A stretch of 64,000 bases of DNA, from NCBI RefSeq assembly GCF_001469875.2, contig NZ_LOPW02000018.1:412801-476800 (forward strand), read 5' to 3'. Below the pieces are notes generated by a model that was not told where the DNA came from, searched no databases, and was given only the letters and a program-made list of their open reading frames with translations. Positions 17,164 through 26,833 of this stretch are shown here, one piece after another. This stretch comes from Haloferax marisrubri (GTDB taxonomy: Archaea > Halobacteriota > Halobacteria > Halobacteriales > Haloferacaceae). How positions within the stretch are numbered: position 1 is the first letter of the stretch; each line of letters opens with the position of its first letter. The position numbers and the translations under genes were made by a program.

Positions 17164-17544
17164 TTATTCGGTCACCGCAACCGCTTCGATTTCTATCGCG
17201 GCTCCTTTCGGCACGTTGCCGACTTCGACCGCGCTCCGCGCCGGCGGCTCGTCGTCGAAGAACCCGCTGTACACCTCGTTGAACTCCTCGAAGTCGTCGA
17301 TGTCGTCGAGGAAGACGGTCGTTTTGAGCACGTCGTCTAAGGACGCGTCCTCGGCGGCGAGAATCGCCGCCACGTTTTCGAGACACTGCTCCGTCTGGTC
17401 GCCGACCGAGGCGTCGTCGAGTAGCTCGCCGTCGGGCGTGAGCGGGAGTTGTCCCGCGGTGAGGAGTAGCTCGCCGTTCGTCGTCGCTTGACTGTACGCG
17501 CCAACAGCCGCCGGGGCGTCCGAAGTGCTAATCGTGCGCTTCAT
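17164..17544 (-). CDS. ridA: RidA family reactive intermediate/imine deaminase
   Basis: This 126-residue protein starts at ATG 17544 (MKRTISTSDAPAAVGAYSQA); upstream in-frame sequence to 17646 lacks family similarity. It shows the RidA hallmarks: GAYSQATTNGELLLTAGQ at the start, a mid-protein QCLENVAAILAAEDASLDDVLKTTVF and a C-terminal PPARSAVEVGNVPKGAAIEIEAVAV. The arginine in PPARSA binds the substrate carboxylate in the family. Such trimers hydrolyse enamine/imine products of PLP enzymes. It is monocistronic. A second RidA lies at 46580-46966. Confidence 0.92.
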   Translation of the reverse strand: MKRTISTSDAPAAVGAYSQATTNGELLLTAGQLPLTPDGELLDDASVGDQTEQCLENVAAILAAEDASLDDVLKTTVFLDDIDDFEEFNEVYSGFFDDEPPARSAVEVGNVPKGAAIEIEAVAVTE

Positions 17545-17934
17545 GGCCGGTCGTTCCGGACGGCCCGTATTAAATCCAGTTCGGGGACGGACGCCGCACA
17601 CGTCGTGTAAGAAACCGGAGTGCTTGTGGGATGTCTCGGCGCACACGTGAGTTGACGACTACCGTTACAGGTGGTCGAGCGGTGGTGCGTCAACTGTCGG
17701 TCTGTCAGGGTGCGCCAAGCGTGGCCGGAACCGTCGACTGCGATGGAACCGGGTCATCGTCGGTGTGTTCGCTAGACAAGTACGGCGTGAGAAAACACAG
17801 ATAGTAAAATATCTGGTAGTTTGAGAATACACTACACTACTCTACTCAACCGTAATATATCATATTCTATAAAAATAAAGTCTACCCGAGCTATAAATGG
17901 TGACTGTTCGCAGAGGTTGAGTGGAGTTCACACA
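17545..17934. other. Gene-free 390-bp divergent region
   Basis: No gene is supported. It contains a 6-bp inverted repeat, CAGATA (17798-17803) and TATCTG (17810-17815), and a run of ACTAC-type short repeats near 17829-17847. It then becomes A+T-rich toward the alcohol dehydrogenase promoter. Confidence 0.5.
17889..17898 (+). promoter_or_regulatory. TATA box of the Zn-alcohol dehydrogenase gene
   Basis: AGCTATAAAT lies about 37-46 bp upstream of the ATG at 17935, implying a short leader of roughly 10-20 nt. Confidence 0.5.
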
Positions 17935-19098
17935 ATGTCTATGGACGCAGTCGTCTACAAAGGCGAACGAGACGTCGCAGTCGAAGCGGTCGAAGAGCCC
18001 CAGATTCAACACCCGAACGACGTCGTCATCGACATCACGACGACCTGTATCTGCGGGTCCGACCTGCACATGTACGAGGGGCGGACGGCCGCGGAGCCGG
18101 GAATCGTATTCGGCCACGAGAATATGGGTATCGTCGAAGAAGTCGGCGAAGCCGTCAGCAGTCTCGAAGTCGGCGACCGCGTCGTCGCGCCGTTCAACGT
18201 CGCCTGCGGCTTCTGTGAGAACTGTGAAAACGGCTACACGGGCTTCTGTACGAACGTCAATCCGGGGTTCGCCGGGGGAGCGTACGGCTACGTCGCCATG
18301 GGCCCCTATCAGGGAGGGCAGGCCGAGAAGCTCCGCATTCCGTACGCTGACTTCAACGCGCTCAAGCTACCCGACGGGCGGGAGCACGAGGACTCGTTCG
18401 CACTGCTCGCGGACATCTTCCCGACGGGGTGGCACGGCACGGAACTCGCCAATCTCGAATCCGGCGATTCCGTCGCCATCTACGGCGCCGGTCCGGTCGG
18501 CCTGATGGCCGCCTACAGCGCCAAACTCAAGGGCGCGGCCGAGATTTACGTCGTCGACCGCGTTCCCAGTCGCCTCGCGCTCGCCGAAGAACACTGTGAC
18601 GCCACGCCCATCAACTTCGAGGAGAGCGACCCCGTCGAACAGATCAAAGAGATTCACGGCGGCGGCGTCGACAAGGGCGTCGACGCGGTCGGCTACCAGG
18701 CCATCGACCCGGACAAGGAAGCCGACTCCGCGTACGACCCCGCCCGGGAGAACCCGGCCGTCGTCATCAACAACCTCATTCGGACGGTCCGACCGACCGG
18801 CGAACTCGGCATCCCCGGTCTCTACGTGCCCGACGACCCCGGTGCTCCCGACGAGATGGCCGCGCAGGGCCGTCTCGGTATCGACTTCGGTCTCCTCTTC
18901 GAGAAAGGTCAGGCCCTCGGCACCGGCCAGTGTAACGTCAAGGAGTACAACCGAAAACTCCGCGACATGATCATCGAGGGACGCGCCGACCCGAGTTGGG
19001 TCGTCTCCCACCGCGTCGGCCTCGAAGACGCGCCCGAGATGTACGAGAAGTTCGACAACCGCGAAGAGGGCGTCACGAAGGTCCTGCTGGAACCCTAG
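17935..19098 (+). CDS. Zn-dependent alcohol dehydrogenase, glutathione-independent formaldehyde dehydrogenase-like
   Basis: This 387-residue medium-chain dehydrogenase starts at ATG 17935 (MSMDAVVYKGERDV). The catalytic zinc motifs are CICGSDLHMYEG and FGHENMG. The structural zinc loop CGFCENCENGYTGFC follows. The Rossmann motif VAIYGAGPVGLMAAYSA lies near residue 182. The extended loops (GGAYGYVAMGPYQGGQAE, DILADIFPTGWHG-like) and the late insert around QGRLGIDFGLLFEKG match the Pseudomonas-type formaldehyde dehydrogenase subgroup. It probably oxidises formaldehyde or a small aldehyde/alcohol with NAD. The formate dehydrogenase 1.4 kb upstream would take the resulting formate, but that link is inference. 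Confidence 0.9.
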   Translation: MSMDAVVYKGERDVAVEAVEEPQIQHPNDVVIDITTTCICGSDLHMYEGRTAAEPGIVFGHENMGIVEEVGEAVSSLEVGDRVVAPFNVACGFCENCENGYTGFCTNVNPGFAGGAYGYVAMGPYQGGQAEKLRIPYADFNALKLPDGREHEDSFALLADIFPTGWHGTELANLESGDSVAIYGAGPVGLMAAYSAKLKGAAEIYVVDRVPSRLALAEEHCDATPINFEESDPVEQIKEIHGGGVDKGVDAVGYQAIDPDKEADSAYDPARENPAVVINNLIRTVRPTGELGIPGLYVPDDPGAPDEMAAQGRLGIDFGLLFEKGQALGTGQCNVKEYNRKLRDMIIEGRADPSWVVSHRVGLEDAPEMYEKFDNREEGVTKVLLEP

Positions 19099-19172
19099 GA
19101 CTAGGAGCAGCGGAGCCTCCTAACCCGGTTCCCACCGATACTCCTTTGCCGGTTTGCCCGGTATCGCGTTCT

Positions 19173-19334
19173 ATGTGCCAGTACTGCAGTTACCGGTATC
19201 ACGACGGTTGGACGCAGTTGTTGGAGTACGACGAGGTGTATCAGACGGTAATCAGCGGTGAGTCGGAGTCGACCTACGGGTTCCACGAGTCGTGGGACGA
19301 ACTCCGAGACGAGGTCGACTTCGGTGCGGCCTAA
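19173..19334 (+). CDS. Small CxxC protein, unknown function
   Basis: This 53-residue product starts at ATG 19173 (MCQYCSYRYHDGWTQLLEYD). It has one Cys-x2-Cys pair at residues 2-5 and an acidic helical C-terminus. Its stop abuts the stop of the convergent cobW gene with no gap. It may be a small metal-binding protein linked to the CobW neighbour, but no family is recognised and it could be non-coding. Confidence 0.45.
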   Translation: MCQYCSYRYHDGWTQLLEYDEVYQTVISGESESTYGFHESWDELRDEVDFGAA

Positions 19335-20468
19335 TCAGGCGGACTCGCGGGGAAACGGGTCGTCGGGATACGCCGCCCCTCGCTCGTCCGTCGTCGCCAG
19401 ACACTCGTCGAGCTCTCGGGTTACTGCGTCCTCGTCGAGGTCGCGACCGATGAACACGAGTCGCGTCTCGGGGTCATCGTCTCCCCATCGACCGATGGGG
19501 CCGGCCTGCACCGACGGTCCCGCCTGACTCACACCGAGAACCGCCTCGGGACGACTCGCGACCCACGCGAACCCCTTCGCGCGGACGACGTTCCCCCGCC
19601 AGTCGTCGAGCCACGCGTCGAGTCGATGCGGATGGAACGGACGGTCTCGACGGTAGACGAAGGACTCGACGCCGTGGGCCGTCGCTGCCGAGACATCCTC
19701 GTCGTGGGTATGGTCGTGGTGGTGGTCGGTGTCGTGGTCGTGGTCCGCCTCGGCCCCGTCGCTCGCGAGGGCCTGTTTCCACCCCTGGTGGCGCTTCGCC
19801 GCCTCGAAATCGAAGCGCCCCGTATCGAGAACCCGCGTCGGGTCGACTTCGCTGTAGGTCGTCCGGTGGAGGCTCGCACGCGGCTGGAGCTCTCGAATCT
19901 CCGCTTCGACGGCGTCCAACGCGTCGTCGGGGACCATATCGCACTTGTTCAGCAACAGCACGTCACAGAACTCGACCTGCTCGACGAGTACCTCCGTCAA
20001 CGGACGCTCCGGGTCGGGGGCGGCGTCCGGAAGCGACTCCGCCGGGTCGAACGCCTTCCAAAACCCGTAAGCGTCGATGACCGAGACCGTGGTGTCCAAC
20101 CGGAGTTGTTCCGGCAGTCCGCCCTCGTTCGACTCGCTCGCCAGCGTCCGCGCAATCGGAAGCGGTTCGCTGATGCCCGAGGCCTCGATGAGGAGATAGT
20201 CGAACGAACGGTTCTCCGCCAACCGCGTCACTTCGGTCACGAGGTCGTCCTGTAGCCGACAGCAGATACACCCGTTCGAGAGGTCGATGACCCCGTCGTC
20301 CGACTCGGACGCGACTAACTCCGCGTCGACGTTCAGTGCACCCATGTCGTTGACGACGACGGCTATCTCCCTGTCACCGGGGTCGTTCAGGAGTCGGTTG
20401 ACCAACGTCGTTTTACCCGCGCCGAGTGGACCGCTAACGACCGTAATCGGTATTTCCGTTGTAGACAT
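19335..20468 (-). CDS. CobW/ZNG-family GTP-dependent metallochaperone
   Basis: This 377-residue protein starts at ATG 20468. It shows Walker A (VVSGPLGAGKTTLVNRLL), the metal-binding CXCC loop (NGCICCRLQDDL), the VNDMGALNVDAE switch, the Walker B/glutamate region EASGISEPLPIA and the G4 motif LLNKCDMV. A His-rich stretch near residues 240-258 (DHDHDTDHHHDHTHDED) suits zinc, cobalt or nickel storage. The C-terminal CobW domain (FVYRRDRPFHPHRLDAW, RAKGFAWVASRP) is present. Such GTPases insert metal into client enzymes. The adjacent Zn-ADH and Mo/W enzymes are possible clients. Confidence 0.93.
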   Translation of the reverse strand: MSTTEIPITVVSGPLGAGKTTLVNRLLNDPGDREIAVVVNDMGALNVDAELVASESDDGVIDLSNGCICCRLQDDLVTEVTRLAENRSFDYLLIEASGISEPLPIARTLASESNEGGLPEQLRLDTTVSVIDAYGFWKAFDPAESLPDAAPDPERPLTEVLVEQVEFCDVLLLNKCDMVPDDALDAVEAEIRELQPRASLHRTTYSEVDPTRVLDTGRFDFEAAKRHQGWKQALASDGAEADHDHDTDHHHDHTHDEDVSAATAHGVESFVYRRDRPFHPHRLDAWLDDWRGNVVRAKGFAWVASRPEAVLGVSQAGPSVQAGPIGRWGDDDPETRLVFIGRDLDEDAVTRELDECLATTDERGAAYPDDPFPRESA

Positions 20469-20745
20469 GTCGATGCTGTGTGACGCCTCGGGAGTGCTCG
20501 TAATGAAGACTGGGTCGGCCGACCCACACGGGGGCAGAACCCGTCATTCTCCGAACTCCCGCCGTGAAAACACATCGTCTGTTTTGATTGACATATCTGG
20601 TTTGCCGTCGGTTCGCATCGTGTGGCTCGTCCTCCGAGCGAACCGATGAGTACGGCTTTGACGGAGGCGTTCGCGACGCCGAATTCGCTCGGCGGTCCGC
20701 GAGAACGGCACATCTTTTTGGTCGCCGGTACTGACGAACGACCAG

Positions 20746-22500
20746 ATGGCACCTCCAATCGCTGACCGATTCCTGCGGGTCGACTTGTCCGCCCGCTCGG
20801 TCGAGAGCACGCCGATTCCGGACGAGTGGCGACGGCGATACGTCGGCGGCAAAGGGTTGGGTGCCCGCTATCTCTACGACGAACTCGACGCCGGCGTCGA
20901 CCCGCTCGGCGAGGAGAACGCGATTCTGTTCATGCTCGGCCCGCTTTCGGGCTATCTCCCGGGTGAGTCGAGATACGCCGCCATCACGAAATCCCCGCTG
21001 ACGGGGTGCTTTCTCGACTCGTACGCGGGAGGCGAGTTCCCCGACTCGCTGGCCGGCGCGCTCGGGTCGCATATGGGCCTGCTCGTGACGGGTGTCGCGT
21101 CCGAACCCGTCCACCTCGTCATCGAAGACGGGGACGCGACAATCGAACCCGCCGAGACGTGGGAGGCCGGGACGGTCGAAACGTCGCGGGCGTTCCCGAA
21201 TGCGTCTGTCGCGTGTATCGGCCCCGCAGGAGAACGACAGGTCGCATACGCCACCATCGCGTCCGACGCCGGAGACCATCACGCGGGCCGGGGAGGAGCG
21301 GGAGCGGTGATGGGTTCGAAGCGGCTGAAAGCAATCGTCGCGCGGGGAGACCCTCCGGACGGTTTGGACGACCTGCGAGAGGCCTACGCGGCGAAGTATC
21401 GAGAGACCGCCACCGGGCGGTGGCTTCAGGCCAGTGGAACCGTCGAGACGATCGATTTCGCGAACGAAATCGGCGCACTCTCGACGCGAGGCTGGAGCGA
21501 CGGACAGTTCGAAGCGGCGGACGAGTTAGGTATCGCGACAGTCGAAGACCGGGCCGTCGGTCGCGAACACGCCGACACGGAAACTCCGGGCGGCTATCGC
21601 GTGCCTACGGAGGAAGGCGACCACGTCCCGCGCGGCGCGACTGCGATGACGCTCGGAGCCGGACTCGATATCGACGACTTCGACGCCGTCGCAGTGTTGG
21701 GACAGACCTGCGACCGACTCGGGATGGACCTCATTAGCGCGGGGAGTGCGGTCGCGTGGACGGTCAAGGCCAACGCCGCCGACGTACTCGACCGCTCGCT
21801 CTCGTTCGGTCAGCCCGACAGCGCGCGGGCCCTCTTAGAGGAGATTGCGGAACGCGAATCGGACCTCGGCGACGCGCTCGCGGACGGGGTCGAGGCGGCG
21901 GCGACGCGGTTCGGCGGGCGAGCCCTCGTCCCCACGGTGAAGTCGATGGAGCTACCGGCTTACGACCCGCGCGGCGCGCAGAGCATGGCACTCGCGTACG
22001 CGACCAGCGACCGGGGAGCGTGCCATCGACGGGCGCGACCCATCGAACGCGAGGCGTTCGACGGTGACTGGGGAGCCGACCGGACCGCGGCGGAGGTCAT
22101 CCGCGAACAGGACCGGCGGTCGATGCTCTGGAGCCTCATCGCAGATGACTTTTTCGGCGACGCGCTCGACGACCTCGGCCGGGAGTGGCTCGAGTCGGTC
22201 GGCCTCGAAACCGTCGGGGGACTCGCCACAATCGGCGAGCGGATTTGGAACGTGACGCGACTGTTCAACGTCCGCGAAGGCATCTCGCGCGAGGACGACT
22301 CGCTCCCGGCCGCGCTCCAAGAGCCGATTGAGACGGGGCCCAGAGCCGGTGCGACCGTCGACCGCGACGACTTCGACTCCATGCTCGACGCGTACTATCG
22401 CCGCCGCGGCTGGAACGACGACGGCGTGCCGACGACCCAAACTATCGACCGCCTCGGCCTTACTGAACTCACCGATGACTTCGACACCCTCGATGCTTGA
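20746..22500 (+). CDS. Aldehyde ferredoxin oxidoreductase homologue lacking the Fe-S cysteines
   Basis: This 584-residue protein starts at ATG 20746. The tungstopterin domains are recognisable: YVGGKGLGARYLYDEL, GPLSGYLPGESRYA, AGRGGAGAVMGSKRLKAIVARG, CDRLGMDLISAGSAVAW and YDPRGAQSMALAYATSDRGACH. The AOR cluster ligands are missing. The Cys-x2-Cys-x3-Cys segment expected near residues 270-290 is replaced by RAVGREHADTETPGGYRV, and the C-terminal LCKF-type cysteine is replaced within SLIADDFFGD. The AOR at 43333-45000 keeps all four. So either electrons leave by another route or the protein is not an oxidoreductase. YqeC and MobA genes follow. Confidence 0.88.
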   Translation: MAPPIADRFLRVDLSARSVESTPIPDEWRRRYVGGKGLGARYLYDELDAGVDPLGEENAILFMLGPLSGYLPGESRYAAITKSPLTGCFLDSYAGGEFPDSLAGALGSHMGLLVTGVASEPVHLVIEDGDATIEPAETWEAGTVETSRAFPNASVACIGPAGERQVAYATIASDAGDHHAGRGGAGAVMGSKRLKAIVARGDPPDGLDDLREAYAAKYRETATGRWLQASGTVETIDFANEIGALSTRGWSDGQFEAADELGIATVEDRAVGREHADTETPGGYRVPTEEGDHVPRGATAMTLGAGLDIDDFDAVAVLGQTCDRLGMDLISAGSAVAWTVKANAADVLDRSLSFGQPDSARALLEEIAERESDLGDALADGVEAAATRFGGRALVPTVKSMELPAYDPRGAQSMALAYATSDRGACHRRARPIEREAFDGDWGADRTAAEVIREQDRRSMLWSLIADDFFGDALDDLGREWLESVGLETVGGLATIGERIWNVTRLFNVREGISREDDSLPAALQEPIETGPRAGATVDRDDFDSMLDAYYRRRGWNDDGVPTTQTIDRLGLTELTDDFDTLDA

Positions 22501-22551
22501 ACACCGCACGAACGGCTGGACGACGAACCGCGCACACCCCAGAGAACGAAC

Positions 22552-23283
22552 ATGACGCTCGCTGATGCGCTCTGCGCTCGACGCGGCGTGGTCTGCGTCG
22601 TCGGGGCAGGCGGGAAGAAGTCCACGCTGTACGCGCTGGCGCGCCTGCTCGACCGCGCCGTCGTGACGGCGACGGTCCGCATCCCCATCTTCGACCAGCA
22701 GGTCGCCGACGTAGTCGTCACCGACACGCCGGTCGAAGCGCTCGAACGGGCGACTGACTGGCCGGTGGGCGTCGTTCCCGAGCGTGACCGCGACGACCGC
22801 TACCGCGGGTACGACCCCGACGTGGTCGACGCCATCGAGGACTCAGACGTCGCCGACGTGGTATTGGTGAAGGCCGACGGCGCGCGGATGCGCGAGTTCA
22901 AGGCCCCGGGCGACCGCGAACCTCAGCTCCCGGCGACCGCCGACACCGTCCTCCCCATCGCCAGCGTCCACGCCGTCGGTGAACCACTCGCCGACGACAC
23001 CGTCCACCGCCCGAAACGGGTCGCCGCCCTCACCGACCTCGAACTCGGCGACACGATTCGCCCGTCGGACGTCGCAACCGTGCTCACCAGCGAGCGCGGC
23101 GGCCGCGCAGACGTCCCCGACGGTGTGACAGTCGTCCCCGTGCTGAACAAGGTAGACGACGCGGCCCTCGAAGTTGTCGCGCGGGAGATTGCGTCGGACA
23201 TCCTTGCTCGGTCGGACGTCCCGCACGTCGTACTGACGCAGTTGACGGCGTCCGAACCCGTCGTGTCGGTCGTAGAGCGTTAG
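22552..23283 (+). CDS. yqeC: YqeC-like putative selenium-dependent molybdenum hydroxylase maturation protein
   Basis: This 243-residue protein starts at ATG 22552, 51 bp after the AOR-like gene, probably in one operon. It has a P-loop (VCVVGAGGKKSTLYALARLL) and the family patterns VKADGARMREFKAPGDREPQLP, HAVGEPLADDTVHRP and VVPVLNKVDD. In bacteria YqeC accompanies selenium-dependent molybdenum hydroxylases and SelD. No SelD, YqeB or Mo hydroxylase gene is in this window. Here it sits between an AOR homologue and MobA, so it may act in pterin-enzyme maturation. Its last 4 bp overlap the convergent mobA. Confidence 0.75.
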   Translation: MTLADALCARRGVVCVVGAGGKKSTLYALARLLDRAVVTATVRIPIFDQQVADVVVTDTPVEALERATDWPVGVVPERDRDDRYRGYDPDVVDAIEDSDVADVVLVKADGARMREFKAPGDREPQLPATADTVLPIASVHAVGEPLADDTVHRPKRVAALTDLELGDTIRPSDVATVLTSERGGRADVPDGVTVVPVLNKVDDAALEVVAREIASDILARSDVPHVVLTQLTASEPVVSVVER

Positions 23284-23891
23284 CGCAACTGTTCCGCCGC
23301 GCGAGCGAGCTCTTCGGGGGTGTTGATGTTCTCGAAGGTGTCGAGACTCGCGTACTCGGACACCTCGTCCTCCCCGAGGACGACGTAGTCGAGCGTGAAC
23401 AGCGGGTCGATGATTTTGTGGCTCCCCTCGGCCAGCGCGACCTCGCAAGCGTCGGCCATCGCCGAGGCCCGATACACCGCGTAGGTCGGCTGGAACCAAC
23501 CGTCACCGACCCGCGGCACGGCGGCATCGTGACCGCCCGCCCGCTCGAACAGTCTCTCGATGAGCGCGGGTTCGAGAAAGGGCATATCGCAGGCGGCGAC
23601 GAACGCGTACTCCGTCTCTGCGGCCCGCAGACCCGTCATAATTCCCGACATCGGCCCCTCGTCGCAGTCCGTGTCTTCCGCAATCGTTATCGGGTGGTCG
23701 TAGCCGTCGAGCGCGGTTCGGAGTTCGGCAGTCTGTTCCGGTCGGCAGTTGACGACGAGACGGTCGACGGCCCCAGTCATCCGGTCGGCGACGCGCCGGA
23801 TGAGTGGCGTTCCAGCGAGAGATGCGACTGCTTTGTCCTCCTCACCGAATCGCGTCGAGTACCCACCGGCGATGATGACACCAGTTCGCAT
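23280..23891 (-). CDS. mobA: Molybdenum cofactor guanylyltransferase MobA
   Basis: This 203-residue nucleotidyltransferase starts at ATG 23891. It has the glycine-rich GTP site VIIAGGYSTRFGEEDKAVASL, then LIRRVADRM, DEGPMSGIMTGLRAA and AACDMPFLEP (metal-binding Asp). The C-terminal region (YVVLGEDEVSEYASLDTFENINTPEEL) matches MobA proteins that finish on an NINTPED-like motif. It attaches GMP to Mo-molybdopterin to form the bis-MGD cofactor that the formate dehydrogenase at 11741 requires. It is convergent with yqeC. Confidence 0.9.
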   Translation of the reverse strand: MRTGVIIAGGYSTRFGEEDKAVASLAGTPLIRRVADRMTGAVDRLVVNCRPEQTAELRTALDGYDHPITIAEDTDCDEGPMSGIMTGLRAAETEYAFVAACDMPFLEPALIERLFERAGGHDAAVPRVGDGWFQPTYAVYRASAMADACEVALAEGSHKIIDPLFTLDYVVLGEDEVSEYASLDTFENINTPEELARAAEQLR

Positions 23892-24830
23892 ACTGGTAGG
23901 TTCACTTTCGTCGTGGAAAGCAGTTGTGCTACGAGTCGTATATCGGTTCTTTCGTCAGTTTCGTGCCGGGGTTGGCTATCGCTGTTCTATATTCTCGGGC
24001 TACTGTCACTTGCAGTCCGAAACGTTCGACGCTTTTTGAGCGGTCAGAGACTTCGCTTTCGGGACGCGCGAGTGAATGAGAACACACACATTACACAGCT
24101 ATCCGTGTTATCCAGATTTTCATTTTATTTAAAATTAACGCAGAATCGGAACGAGCTGGAGGTGATGACTGCTGAATCGTCGAGTGTTACTCGATGCTCG
24201 TTGGCCGCTCGGACGACGGTCCCCATTTTGATTACCACTTGGCCGTTACGCTGGGGCTGAAAACCCTCGGACGAAAACAGATAGGTATCGCTCTATACAG
24301 TTTATGGGCTCCGCGACTGTCGGGTTACAGTACGAGACGAAAAACGCGTGAAGGGAGGTCGAGGCCACACCGAACCACCGCAGAATCGGTTCGTGAGGGC
24401 CAAAGCGATCTATTTCCAGAACTAACGTTCTGCTGGCGACGTACATTTCGACGGAAATTGCAGTACCGGACTGTCGATGTACCAGGAAACAACTCATCGA
24501 CCAAGTTCGATATCTCATCTGCGAGTTGCTCGTTCGGTCCACAAACCCGGGGGTCGAAGCACCCAAAGCGACCCGCTGTCGACCGATCCGAATCTGAATA
24601 CATGATTTTCGAGACAATCGGCGATTGTGAAATATATTTGAATGTAATACTAGTGTCGTTGTCTGCGTAGGACAACGAGGGTTAGCAATATATCGACCCG
24701 CTGCCGGGATTACTCAATGAATCATATATCGCTATACTAAATTTGTTGGTCGGGATAGCAAATTTCGGAAGGTGACGTGTTGTATGCTCCCCGTTCAACC
24801 TCAATAGTACAATCGTGAGCGTTTTCGCCC
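23892..24830. other. Gene-poor transition region into the galactoside island
   Basis: These 939 bases are markedly more A+T-rich than the left flank. A short 9-bp-period stretch lies at 24099-24135 (CTATCCGTGTTATCCAGATTTT). The longest frames are 24325-24675 (minus, 116 codons) and 24194-24670 (plus). Both have irregular composition and no recognisable domain. The minus frame contains a plausible helical piece (NEQLADEISNLVDELFPG) that could be a relic of a lost gene. No functional gene is supported. Confidence 0.5.
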
Positions 24831-26833
24831 CTATAGGCCTTCACTCGAGATGCTGATCAAGTGTGGCGCGGTGGATACGACAGCCACATCAAACGCACCA
24901 AGTGTCTGCCCACCAGTTACGACATCTCCGGTTGGTACATCCATTTCGAACGTACGGCTAGTGAAGTTCGTCACCCATGTCAGGTCGTCGCGTTCGTTGA
25001 ATCGAACTCCGTCCGGAAGTCGGGAAGTGTACTCGATTCCGCTGCGGGACAGCAGATCAGCAACGAGTTCGTCAAGCAGTTTTGACCCCGGCCAGACACC
25101 ACAGTACGCTACTGAGCCGTCGCCACGGTCCCTCCGGGTGACTGCCGGACGTCCAGCTCCCGGACCGAAAGTGTGCGTCGCTACGATGGTCGTCTGTGGA
25201 TCGGGGTCGAGCCACTCCGCCCAGGTTGTGGCAGCGTACTCATCGCCATCAACTTCCACGGCGAGTGGGACATCTTCCGGGTAACTCTCGTGTTGGTCGA
25301 CGACGAGACCGGTGAGGTCCGCGAGTGGCCCCGGTGCAAGCGTCTCGTGTAGCTGATTGGCCGGTGTCTTCACGCCAGATCGTGCACCGACGAGTAACTG
25401 ACCACCCTGCTCGACGAATTGAGTAAGGTGGTCCGCAAGTTCGGTATCGACGAGGTGAAGCCCAGGTGCGACGACGGCGTCGTAGTCGTCTAGTGGGGCG
25501 TCCGGGTGAACGACGTCAACCTGCACGCCACGCGCTCTGAGTGCACGGTAGTAACATCGGAGATGCTCCCAATAGTCGAATTCAGGAGCATGAGGCTGTA
25601 CACCGATAGCCCACCAGTTGTCGTAGTCATGGAGAAGCGCAACGGAAGCGTCAACGTGGTCAACATCAACTGCGGTGAGTTCTTCGGCTGCAGCCTTCGC
25701 ATCGCTGTAGCCACGGTCCGGCGATCCATCTTGTTTCATGAGCCCAGCGTGGTACTGTTCTTGACCCTCTAGACATCGCCGCCAGCGGAAGTACAGAACT
25801 GCGTCGGCCCCATGGCCGACTGCGTGGTGTGCCCAGAGTCGCATCGCACCGTCACCCGGTTGTGGGCAAGAGGGTGGCCAGTTGACGTCACCGGGTTGTT
25901 GCTCCATCACCCAAAACGGAGCATCATTCGTCGCCCGGCAGAGGTCGTGGTTCAGGCCAACTTGATCTGGGTCGCCCGCTCGGAATTCATCCATCGACGG
26001 GTCGGCGGCGCGGCGGTCCTGAACGAAGCCCGTTGGATACGAGTCCCACGAAACGAGGTCCAAATCGTCACTGACCTTGTGCATGTCGAGCGTCTCGAAA
26101 TCCCCCATGAAGTTGTGCGTCACGAACCAGTCACCATGCTCGCGGATGATATCTGCATGGATACGGTTGTATTCGACGACGCTATCGGTCGCAAACCGGT
26201 AATAATCCAAGAGGCGTGAGGGGTGATGGTCTGTCGGTGTCGGCCGCGGGGGTCGACAACTTCGAAAGAGGCGTACTGTTGGCTCCAGAACGTCGTTCCC
26301 CACCGCTCGTTAAGGTCGTCAATATCGTCGTACTTCGCCGCAAGCCATTCGGAGAAGGCGGTCGAACAATCCTCACAGTAACACCGTACCGTCTCATGGC
26401 AACCAAATTCGTTGTCGGTCTGCCAGCCGACAACAGCCGGGTGGTCCGCGTAGTGGCTCGCCATCGCTGAGACGATACGCCGTGTCTCCGCTCGGTATTG
26501 GGACGAATTGAAACAGTAGTGGCGACGCGAGCCGAAGTACCGAGGCGTCCCGTCGGGGTCGGTCTGCAGAATCTCCGGGTGTTCGTCGACGAGCCACTTC
26601 GGCGGCGTTGCCGTGGGCGTACAGAGGACGACGTTCAGACCATGATCAGCTAGTATATCGACCGCCTCGTCAAGCCACGAGAAGTCGAGGTCCCCGGGTG
26701 TCGGCTCAATGACGCCCCACGAAAACTCAGCCAGACGGACGTATTCGATGCCGGCCGCCGCCATTTGCCGCGCGTCAGACTCCCACCGTTCGCGTGGCCA
26801 GTGTTCTGGAAAGTAGCAAACACCAATTGACAT
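24831..26833 (-). pseudogene. bgaH: GH42 beta-galactosidase (BgaH-like), frameshifted
   Basis: The N-terminal frame starts at ATG 26833 ([20 protein letters not shown]) and carries the acid/base motif [11 protein letters not shown]. The rest (MEQQPGDVNW nucleophile region, beta-galactosidase trimerisation domain) continues in another frame to 24831. Frames switch at the five-G run 26248-26252: one extra base there would join ...FEVVD to [17 protein letters not shown] and give about 667 residues, the length of Haloferax BgaH. As given, the first ORF lacks the nucleophile and the second lacks a start and the acid/base. This is either a real mutation or a homopolymer sequencing error. It heads the left edge of the galactose island, divergent from the aldolase/kinase pair. 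Confidence 0.88.

Noticed and set aside
17164-19098. RidA and the Zn-dehydrogenase as one functional unit
   Set aside because: They are divergent with a 390-bp gap and no shared pathway is evident.
24194-24675. Overlapping 116-158-codon ORFs on both strands at the island border
   Set aside because: No recognisable domain, irregular composition unlike haloarchaeal acidic proteins, and mutual overlap.
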